Part shown: piece after piece, positions 55,882 through 64,000 of the stretch
Layout: each line of letters starts with the position of its first letter
How positions within the stretch are numbered: position 1 is the stretch's first letter
From: Symsagittifera roscoffensis
Lineage: Eukaryota > Xenacoelomorpha > Acoela > Convolutidae
Assembly (NCBI RefSeq): GCF_963678635.1
Contig: NC_087062.1
Span: 21,995,789-22,059,788 of the forward strand
Length of the DNA: 64,000 bases
Direction of reading: 5' to 3'
The notes under the pieces: model-generated
Seen by the model: only the letters and a program-made list of their open reading frames with translations
Told to the model about the DNA's origin: nothing
Database searches by the model: none
Position numbers and translations under genes: made by a program

Positions 55882-56510
55882 AATCTTATGAAACCCACAA
55901 ATTCGAAGACAAAAAAAATGGGAAAAAAATTCAGGAGCAACATCTACCAAAACGCATTAAATTAGTATCTAATCAATTTGTGTCGGAATTCGCTTCGAAG
56001 AAACTAGAGCATAAACACATTTCTTAGTGTTAAATTGGCATTTGGACAAAATCTACTGAGTGGAAACGAAGCCGACATTATTTGAGCAGACGCCAGGGTT
56101 TGATTACAGAGTCTTGTTAGTCCCAGCCATAAACATTATCGCTACATAAAACTAGCAAACTTTGTTGCTAGAAATTGATATGCTAATAAAGTAAGATGAT
56201 GAATTCTGTGAACAAAATTTAAGGCGAAAAGAATTCCAAGTCCCGGTTGCAATTACCTTGCTGATGAACATGGTAAAAAATATGGCATGATAACTTAATG
56301 TTTGATCACTGAACGTGGACAGAAAGAAGCTTTGAAAATAGGGCAGGGATGAATAACTCGACAAGAAAAAAAACTCGTTTCACTTGCTTTGAATTAAGTT
56401 TTAAGGTCTTGAAATAGGCAAAACTCAGCTGTTCTAAGCCTGCTCGCTTGCTTTATTCGCTCGAATTAAGACGAAAAATCAATTATTTCAAAACGGTTTT
56501 TCTCGACACT
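55882..56510. repeat. 821-bp tandem unit, copy 2 (truncated)
   Basis: Direct neighbour of the previous unit at an offset of 821-822 bp. It includes repeat R copy 3 and ends near 56510. Confidence 0.85.
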
Positions 56511-57794
56511 AGAAAAAAAATATTGGGAATTTTTCAATGAAGTTCAAATCACGACTAAAAGAGCTTTAATATGATATATCACTCAACCTAGTCCGATGAT
56601 TATTTGTGGTACCTGATTTTGCGTGGAAAACAAAAAACTAAAACACACTCGTAACAACAAGGGTAGCCGGTTACTTGGCAATCAGCAAAGATTGTCCCAA
56701 TCACACTGATATAACAAAAGAGAAAATATAAAGATAGAAATTTTAAAACACAGATATATCAAAAGAACAGAACGGCAGCTAACCAAAAAAAAGGCGAAAG
56801 CCACTAATTCAAAAAATTGTTTTGGAAAAAAAAACGACTTTTTTCATTTGTTCCAAAGACTTGGACTTGGAAGGAAAATACTGAGAAACTTAATTGCCAG
56901 TGTGGAATAAAACTGAAACACAACATTCATTAAACAGTAACTGAGCAGACAACACTTAGTTAGACGACAAATGGCCCAAAAAAATTGGTCTTAGAACTTT
57001 TGAGCTATGAAAAAATTAAAAACTCCCGTTTTTCACACACCCTCTTCAAGAACACACATGCTAGAAAACAATTTTGGCCCTTCAAACGACGAACTATGAG
57101 GCAAATAAACATATATTACCAGTCGAAACCAAATAAGTCAAAGAAAACAATGGTAAAAAATGAAAATAATCAGCGATAAAAAATAAAGCGTTGTTTTGAA
57201 AGCAACAACAAAAAATTGAAGGAAACGGCCATATAATATGCGGAGCTGCTCAAAATATCAGCTTGAGGGCATTTCATCAGAATAGACATGCCAACTGAAT
57301 TAACTGATTTTGTTTAACTAGTTGTTAACCCGGTTTATATTCTGATTTGGTAACGCTGACTAACAGCAAGCGTAATAAAAATAAAACTATTTTTGCATTT
57401 TTTGCCCTTATTTCTAGTCCTTTTTTCTTTAAAAGGTTGACTGAACTAGGTAGAAACAAGCAAAAAAACAGGAAGTATAATAGCAAAAACAACGTTGAAA
57501 AACGTACTTGAATAGAATCTGGAGGTCAGCCTCTGATCACGTTGGCCGATAATATTTAGACCAGTTTTTCTCGACATTGAGACATTTTTTTTGGATTTTT
57601 AAACAATACGAATCCCGGTTGAGAAGGTTTCAATATGCTATCACACCTGACTCGATACGAGCTTTCTAACATTTATTCAAAATCGGCTGGAAAAAAACAC
57701 CCTCACACCATAGTACTTTCCCACTTTCGAGAGATGTTCGGAAGAACAACCTAAATTCCGATTGCAATCAACGCCCCGGATGAGTTATAGATAC

Positions 57795-57903
57795 CTGAAG
57801 CACGGTGACTGACAGAGGAGAGTTGAGAGGGTAAGAGCGAGAGCCACTCCGTCTTCCTCACTCGTGATCTGCCCAAATTCATCCACCAGCACCAGACTAG
57901 AGT
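57795..57903 (-). CDS. MSH5: MSH5-like gene, Walker B exon
   Basis: 109-nt exon bounded by TTCATTTTAG| at 57904 and TTCAG|GTATCT at 57794. It encodes the Walker B/D-loop region SSLVLVDEFGQITSEEDGVA and the following helix. DEFG rather than DELG favours MSH5 over MSH2, MSH3, MSH4 and MSH6. Known role: MSH5 pairs with MSH4 and stabilises meiotic recombination intermediates. Odd: the usual G-(K/R)-G-T after DEFG reads GQIT, a departure in the composite ATPase site. The next exon is 8.7 kb away but joins in exact phase (2+1). Exons with Walker A are not in the window; a decayed LTR element starts 58 bp upstream. Confidence 0.78.
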
Positions 57904-58571
57904 CTAAAATGAACACTTCAAACAGGGTTAATAAACAAAACGCATAGAGATCATGCTTCGAGAGACTCAAATTCGAGAGTATTCAGATTGATTGCTAACC
58001 ACCAGCTTTCCTCTTTTTTCAGAAACACAAGATTTGGAATGTAAAAAGTAACAACAGCGAAGCTAGAACTCTCATCGTTTGTGATAACTCCCAAGCGAAA
58101 CTCAACTTCGAAAACCGGCAAAAATGACAAAAAAGAGCTGTAAAACAGCTAAACTTTCGACTTGTGCCGGAAATTAACTCCCCGAACTGGAGATTAAAAG
58201 TCTCAGGTCGTCAGATCCTTGACATTTTCGCTTGAATAATGTCAAAAAACTTGCCACCAAAATAGCAGATACCAAAAATGCTATTGAATTGACAGTGCTA
58301 AAAAATAAAACTTTTATTACAACTCATACACTCGATAAACTGACTAATTTCAGGTTATTTTACAGCCAAAACACAAACGATTAAGTCAGAACGAGCATTT
58401 GACAAGTTCAAGAAAGGATGAAACAGCGTCGAGACGAAGTGGACGAAGAACAGCCCTGACGAAAATGGGAGGAGTGATCGACTACATAGATAGCAAAAAT
58501 GATAAAGGAGGGAAAGTAACGTGAAAACTCAAAAACTGAAGAACAAACTATCTTGAGCCCAGGGAGAGGGT

Positions 58572-58985
58572 TGATCATTATTGGCCTAAAACTCAAAACC
58601 CTTATCACCACTGGGTGATTTCTTTAGTTGCTAAAAACCGTTGTTTTATAAAGTAGTTTATTAACCTTAAAATTCATCACTCGGTATTTTCGTCAATTTT
58701 TACTTAACTTTACAATCAACGTCTAGCAGTATTTTTCAGTCATTTAACGTTTTTATTTATTGAAGGGTGAGTGTCATATGGTGCTAATTCAGTTCGTGAG
58801 AGTTTAAGTTCTAGCCATCAATTAACTGTCAATCGTGGTGCTAATTAGTCTGTTGGCAGGTGCTGACCTTTGGTATTGTCTGTCACCCTTGGTTGACCTC
58901 TATTGTCACTCTTGGATTTAACTTCGTAAGATTAAGTTACACTTATTGTCGGAATTTACTTATTGCTTGATTCACGTTTTCAACA
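58572..58985 (+). repeat. LTR of the tandem element, copy 1
   Basis: 414 bp, TGATCATTATT...TTCAACA. Preceded by a purine tract AGGGAGAGGG (58561-58570) and followed without a gap by TGGCGCAGCCAGCAG, a tRNA-primer-like site. Confidence 0.85.
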
Positions 58986-59000
58986 TGGCGCAGCCAGCAG
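58986..59000 (+). promoter_or_regulatory. Primer binding site of the tandem element
   Basis: TGGCGCAGCCAGCAG directly after the LTR end CA; a second copy lies at 62219-62233. The TGGCGCAG start is frequent among Gypsy primer sites. Confidence 0.6.
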
Positions 59001-59971
59001 TTTCAAGTGGGCGAAAAACCAACTTGCTATCACCGGATTTTGGCCACCGAAATGCATTGAACCGCCAATGCTATGGTAGTTTTGGATGAAAAGATTGCAA
59101 TGGAGAATGGAGGCAAAGTACTCGATTAACCCGAAAAAATACTATTTCGCGGCCACTCTCACCGAAACCCAAATCACCGCTTTGCCAGGGAAAGTGGACA
59201 GAAAGAACTGGTTAGAATCCGAACACACATTGATCTCAAACTTGTACTTGTAGCTGAGCGAAGAGGGCAGGACGAGCTGCATAAAAGACGACCACACTTG
59301 GACCTCTCAACGATTCGTTGCACAATTCGTTATATGCACTGGAGATGGAATTCAAAAAGGAAAGGATTGAGACGTATGAGACATTCCAACTTCTCGCTCG
59401 GAAACAGCAAATCAATGAGAGTCTCGAGCAGTTTCACTCTGTTTTATGTGGGCTCGCGGCCCGATGTATCTTTGAAGCATTAGAAGATCCAATCTTCAGG
59501 GACTTGTTCATTGTTAACATGAACAACCGTGAAGCGCAAAATTAACTGTGCCGATCCACCAAAACATCGGACATGTATTGAATTGCCCTTTCGTACGAGC
59601 GGGGCGACAACTACGCAAAATCATATGTAGCAAGTCCGCCGGGGGAAGTACTGGAACCCAGGGATCATCAGGGGGAGCGATTCGAATAAAATCCGAACCG
59701 GTCGGAATAACACGAAGAGGATTCAGAATTGGTTGTTCACGGGGCAGGAGCATGTACCATGGACGCGGATCGATTCGGGGGGGGGGATGTGATGCAAAGC
59801 AATCGATGTTACAACTGCGATCAACCAAACTTTACACGGGAACACATGGACAAGTGATCAGCCAAGGGAGTCACTGGTAATTTTTGTCGCAAAATAGGAC
59901 TTTTTGAACGTAACTGCAGGGGAAAGCGTGGAAACCAGCGAGAAGGAGGAGCAGTGGGAATGATTCGGGAA
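59001..59971 (+). pseudogene. Broken Gag, copy 1
   Basis: Decayed Gag of a Ty3/Gypsy-like element. The capsid-like part (about 59318-59545) has the W/F-rich gag helix pattern with RKQQINESLEQFHS and ends where a stop falls. Further on, a frame with two CCHC-type knuckle remnants starts CYNCDQPNF at about 59808; one Cys codon is TGA and another is Gly, so the knuckles are broken. Stops and shifts occur throughout. The second copy at 62234-63200 shares most breaks, so they predate the duplication. Confidence 0.75.
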
Positions 59972-60619
59972 AATGATGACAACACAAATCCAGGGAATCT
60001 CGAAGACGTAGCATCCCGTAGCAACCGGATGTGTAGAGCGCACCATCGGTATCGTTAAAAATTCGATACTGACTTTCGTACAAGAAAAACATTCGGAACC
60101 CTTGGAAAAAATGATCGGAAGAGCCCTTGGTGCTCCCAGATTTTCAAAGAATTCAACGCTAAAAATTTCGCAATTTGAGGCGCACCAAGGTCGAGAAGCG
60201 AATACGGTGCAAAGAAATCTTACGAAAAAATTCCTCCCTTCAAAATCTGAATTGGTATCGAGCAATAAAAACGAAATATGCTTGTTTAGATGAAGCTGAC
60301 CCGAAAGTGAGGGTCATGCCACATCCTGCTAAGACTACTGGGGTGTAAGGTCAGATATTGCGTACGCCCTCAAGCACAGCAGCCATTCACGCAGGCTAAC
60401 CGATGAACAGGCCGCGAATCAAGACGATGAACCGTCTATCATAAGATCCGCGGAACAGAGCGGACAACGGCGACCCCCTGGCTCATTGTATCAGCAAACC
60501 AGAAGCCGAAATTTGAAAAGGTATAACCAAATCCATTCAAAAATAAAATCAGAGAATGCTCATACGTTAACGCTAAACAGCGAAGTCGGGTGTGGCAATG
60601 AAGCCGAAAGCTAAGAAAA
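59972..60619. other. Unassigned interior of the tandem element
   Basis: Unique to copy 1. GC-richer than the surroundings and protein-like in places, but with no frame I can assign to protease, RT or integrase. Confidence 0.4.
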
Positions 60620-61153
60620 CTAGAGCTTACTTAGTAACAAAGAAGTAAAGGAACGGGCCACGAAGAAAGCTGACGCCGAAAAACAGCAGCGGAAACGAAC
60701 CGGACGTCGATTTGGAAATAGTGGGTAAGAGTCGGAGGAGAGCGACATTCTATCTACTATTTCCGTAAAACGAGCGACAAGAGCAACAGCCGACACAAGC
60801 AGGACCATCACAAAATCCAACCACGACAGCAAAACCAACAAGCGAACAGGACCAACAAGCACATAATCAACACAAGAAACAGAGCGACAAAGGAAGTAAT
60901 CAGGTACTAGACACCGGAGATGATGATGACACTATTCCGACACAAGGCGGCGAAATGGAGTCCAATCCGCGGACCCTAGGTAATGGCACCCGCGGATAAG
61001 AAACGGAAGGCACCATGGAAAGCCAGATTGGTATCTTACAGGAGCCAGGACGAAACAGCGTCGAGACAAAGTGGAGGAAGAACAGCCGTGACAAAAACGG
61101 GAGGAGTGATCGACTACATAGATAGCAAAAAAGATAGAAAGGAGGGAAAGTAA
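60620..61153 (+). pseudogene. Decayed polyprotein C-terminus
   Basis: Plus-strand frames with Gln/Thr/Asn-rich protein-like sequence, then a stretch ending TGGVIDYIDSKKDRKEGK before TAA at 61151-61153. The same terminal segment recurs, with substitutions, at about 58417-58524 and 61650-61757, each followed by the purine tract and LTR. It is thus the 3' end of the element's last ORF. The function of this tail is unknown. Confidence 0.6.
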
Positions 61154-61804
61154 CGTGAAAACTTAAAACTGAAAAACAAACTTTCTTGAGCCCAGAGACT
61201 CAAATTCGAGAGTATTCAGATTGATTGCTAACCACCAGCTTTCCTCTTTTTTCAGAAACACAAGATTTGGAATGTAAAAAGTAACAACAGCGAAGCTAGA
61301 ACTCTCATCGTTTGTGATAACTCCCAAGCGAAACTCAACTTCGAAAACCGGCAAAAATGACAAAAAAGAGCTGTAAAACAGCTAAACTTTCGACTTGTGC
61401 CGGAAATTAACTCCCCGAACTGGAGATTAAAAGTCTCAGGTCGTCAGATCCTTGACATTTTCGCTTGAATAATGTCAAAAAACTTGCCACCAAAATAGCA
61501 GATACCAAAAATGCTATTGAATTGACAGTGCTAAAAAATAAAACTTTTATTACAACTCATACACTCGATAAACTGACTAATTTCAGGTTATTTTACAGCC
61601 AAAACACAAACGATTAAGTCAGAACGAGCATTTGACAAGTTCAAGAAAGGATGAAACAGCGTCGAGACGAAGTGGACGAAGAACAGCCCTGACGAAAATG
61701 GGAGGAGTGATCGACTACATAGATAGCAAAAATGATAAAGGAGGGAAAGTAACGTGAAAACTCAAAAACTGAAGAACAAACTATCTTGAGCCCAGGGAGA
61801 GGGT

Positions 61805-62218
61805 TGATCATTATTGGCCTAAAACTCAAAACCCTTATCACCACTGGGTGATTTCTTTAGTTGCTAAAAACCGTTGTTTTATAAAGTAGTTTATTAACCT
61901 TAAAATTCATCACTCGGTATTTTCGTCAATTTTTACTTAACTTTACAATCAACGTCTAGCAGTATTTTTCAGTCATTTAACGTTTTTATTTATTGAAGGG
62001 TGAGTGTCATATGGTGCTAATTCAGTTCGTGAGAGTTTAAGTTCTAGCCATCAATTAACTGTCAATCGTGGTGCTAATTAGTCTGTTGGCAGGTGCTGAC
62101 CTTTGGTATTGTCTGTCACCCTTGGTTGACCTCTATTGTCACTCTTGGATTTAACTTCGTAAGATTAAGTTACACTTATTGTCGGAATTTACTTATTGCT
62201 TGATTCACGTTTTCAACA
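61805..62218 (+). repeat. LTR of the tandem element, copy 2
   Basis: Same length and, as far as I can read, the same sequence as 58572-58985, with the same purine tract and primer site around it. Confidence 0.85.
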
Positions 62219-62233
62219 TGGCGCAGCCAGCAG

Positions 62234-63200
62234 TTTCAAGTGGGCGAAAAACCAACTTGCTATCACCGGATTTTGGCCACCGAAATGCATTGAACCGCCA
62301 ATGCTATGGTAGTTTTGGATGAAAAGATTGCAATGGAGAATGGAGGCAAAGTACTCGATTAACCCGAAAAAATACTATTTCGCGGCCACTCTCACCGAAA
62401 CCCAAATCACCGCTTTGCCAGGGAAAGTGGACAGAAAGAACTGGTTAGAATCCGAACACACATTGATCTCAAACTTGTACTTGTAGCTGAGCGAAGAGGG
62501 CAGGACGAGCTGCATAAAAGACGACCACACTTGGACCTCTCAACGATTCGTTGCACAATTCGTTATATGCACTGGAGACGGAATTCAAAAAGGAAAGGAT
62601 TGAGACGTATGAGACATTCCAACATCTCGCTCGGAAACAGCAAATCAATGAGACTCTCAAGCAGTTTCACTCTGTTTTATGTGGGCTCGCGGCCCGATGT
62701 ATCTTTGAAGCATTAGAAGATCCAATCCTCAGGGACGTTTTCATTGTTATCATGAACAACCGTGAAGCGCAAAATTAACTGTGCCGATCCACCAAAACAC
62801 AGGAGGTGTATTGAACTGCTCTTTCATACGAGCGGAGCGACAAGTACGCAAAATCATATGTAGCAACGTCCGCCGGGGGAATTACTGGAACCCAGGGATC
62901 ATCAGGGGGAGCGATTCAAATAAAATCCGTACCGGCCGGAATAACACGAGGAGGATTCAGAAATGGTTGTTAACGGGGCAGGAGCATGTACCACGGACGC
63001 GAATCGATTCGGGGGGATATGATGCAAAGCAATCAATGTTACAACTGCGATCAACCAACTTTACATGAGAACACATGGACAAGTGTTCAGCCAAGGGAGT
63101 CACTGGTAATTTTTGTCGCAAAATAGGACATTTTGAATGTAACTGCAGGGGGAAGCGTGGAAACCAGTGAGAAGGAGGAGCAGTGGGAATGATTCGGGAA
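62234..63200 (+). pseudogene. Broken Gag, copy 2
   Basis: Same fragment as 59001-59971. It differs by point changes: the Cys lost to TGA in copy 1 is still TGT here, and KIGHFECNC is better kept in the second knuckle, but other lesions are shared. It ends at 63200, where similarity to copy 1 stops abruptly. Confidence 0.75.
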
Positions 63201-64000
63201 TAACTTTAACATCAAAACGCGAATTCAATTCAAAAAATTCAGCGGAGATTTATTTAAAAAAATTAGTCATAATAATAATTAAACTGAAAAAATCAAAAAC
63301 TTTGAAAAAATTGCGATTTCTCGAAAAGCAGAAGGTTTGAGAAAGTCGAATTTTTAGCATGGAAAGACAACCCGATTTTGTCAGCAGTACAGTAATCACT
63401 CACGATTTAAGCAAATCGAAAAATGAACAACTTCTAAGACAGTTAGAGCGAGTTCACGGCTCAAGCAAAATCGATCTTTTTTCTCAAAATGCGTCTGTCT
63501 CGAAAACTAGAGAGTTTGCGATGGTAAGCTTTAATGCAGACCTTAACAACCTAATTTTGCGTTCTTAACATCAATCATCGCTTGTTTCGACGAAAATTTA
63601 TGAATTTTCAATAATAAAGCGAGAGAGCTCTGAATTTCCTAAAATATAAGTATCTTTGAGTTTATGAACAAAGCAACAAACTTCATTTGAATTAAATTCT
63701 TTAAAATGTTCGGGCGAAAATTGACATGGGCTCGGTGCTTATTTTAAGGAGCTTGGCACCTCTATTCTGCAGGGAAGCGGATTCAATCTTTTGCCCAGAG
63801 ATCGGTTTTTGAAATATGGGAGAGATGACCTCCTTGTATTATAATCAAATTCATTTTTCACGAATGTCTGTTCAAAAAATGATTAACAAGAAAATTTTTG
63901 AGAGAGCGCATGCAAAATTTGAGAAGTTCATACACAAAAAGCTCATGGATAGTAAGAATTTTATGTTGATTAAACTCATCCGAAACGCTATATTTCAATT
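63201..64000. other. No gene seen
   Basis: 63290-63500 contains TTCTCGAAAA-type motifs like the satellite units of 49480-50830. A 69-codon frame at 63359 overlaps them and is not supported. Confidence 0.45.

Larger units (their letters stand above)
49056..57794 (-). other. 8.7-kb repeat-filled intron of the MSH5-like gene
   Basis: GTATCT at the donor and GTGTTTCAG at the acceptor. It contains a 66-bp tandem duplication, two inverted satellite arrays, a 108-bp direct repeat, a three-copy repeat cluster and a SINE head, annotated separately. Stretches 53091-54030 and 56511-57794 hold nothing recognised. Confidence 0.65.
57961..63200 (+). mobile_element. Tandemly arranged, decayed second LTR retrotransposon
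   Basis: 57961-59971 and 61194-63200 are near-identical (offset about 3233 bp). The order is: 3' end of one copy, LTR, gag and a fused 3' part, LTR, gag of another copy. This is the LTR-internal-LTR-internal structure expected from recombination within a tandem or between copies. Gag and polyprotein C-termini are visible; protease, RT and integrase are not recognised. Frames contain stops and shifts. Confidence 0.85.

Noticed and set aside
58408-58611. Identical 67-codon minus frames here and at 61641-61844
   Set aside because: Antisense to the polyprotein C-terminus and LTR border; duplicated with the element.
59548-59880. 110-codon plus and 104-codon minus frames
   Set aside because: Out-of-frame or antisense readings of the broken gag.
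61163-61363. 66-codon minus frame as an upstream MSH5 exon
   Set aside because: Lies inside the duplicated transposon sequence and lacks Walker A or other MutS motifs.
63359-63568. 69-codon plus frame
   Set aside because: Overlaps satellite-like TTCTCGAAAA motifs and has no recognisable domain.

Overview
The window is a gene-poor, AT-rich stretch of a eukaryotic nuclear genome, most likely an invertebrate animal. The evidence is spliced genes with GT..AG introns, a meiotic MutS homologue, tRNA-like SINE heads, MITEs and LTR retroelements. I cannot name the species. Only two host genes are well supported: a small single-exon J-domain protein (29257-29622, minus) and the 3' part of a MutS homologue, best matched to MSH5 (minus; exons at 57795-57903, 48863-49055 and 47769-48620). 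The last two MSH5 introns fall in the window, and one is 8.7 kb long and full of repeats.

The dominant feature is an intact, very recent and unusually large LTR retroelement at 10051-28967 (18,917 bp). Its two 410-bp LTRs look identical base for base, start TG and end CA, and are flanked by the 4-bp target duplication ATCT. Inside, in order, are: a PBS; a 1.25-kb leader with a twin-hairpin direct repeat; a small arginine/lysine-rich ORF; one 2740-codon gag-pol ORF of Ty3/Gypsy type (capsid-like region, CCHC knuckle, DSGA protease, YLDD RT, RNase H, HHCC and D,D35E integrase, GPY/F); two tiny hydrophobic ORFs; a 378-codon frame with no ATG that continues in phase past the UAA of the second tiny ORF; an Env-like membrane glycoprotein; a 601-codon ORF of unknown function; and a 1.6-kb 3' region. 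Neighbouring ORFs repeatedly touch by short stop/start overlaps, twice as ATGA, as in polycistronic or reinitiation-coupled messages. This accessory cassette is the best candidate for something undescribed. A diverged solo LTR of the same superfamily lies at 42276-42666.

Layout. 1-10046: no convincing gene, a mosaic of old diverged direct repeats. 10051-28967: the giant element. 29257-29622: J-domain gene. 29940-39000: duplicated blocks, MITEs (one with TA flanks and CCCGGGTTGACC ends) and two possible small exons. 39000-43450: repeats, then a CA-rich satellite field holding a Mutator-like MITE with 9-bp flanks and the solo LTR. 44001-46040: a large hairpin and a third inverted copy, carrying tRNA-like promoter boxes. 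46041-57903: the MSH5 3' gene region; the long intron contains an inverted pair of ~160-bp satellite arrays and a tandem ~0.82-kb repeat. 57961-63200: a tandemly arranged, decayed second LTR retrotransposon (414-bp LTRs) just upstream of the MSH5 ATPase exon. 63201-64000: no gene seen.

All coordinates and motifs were read by eye. Family assignments of the Env-like and unknown ORFs are inference and need profile searches.
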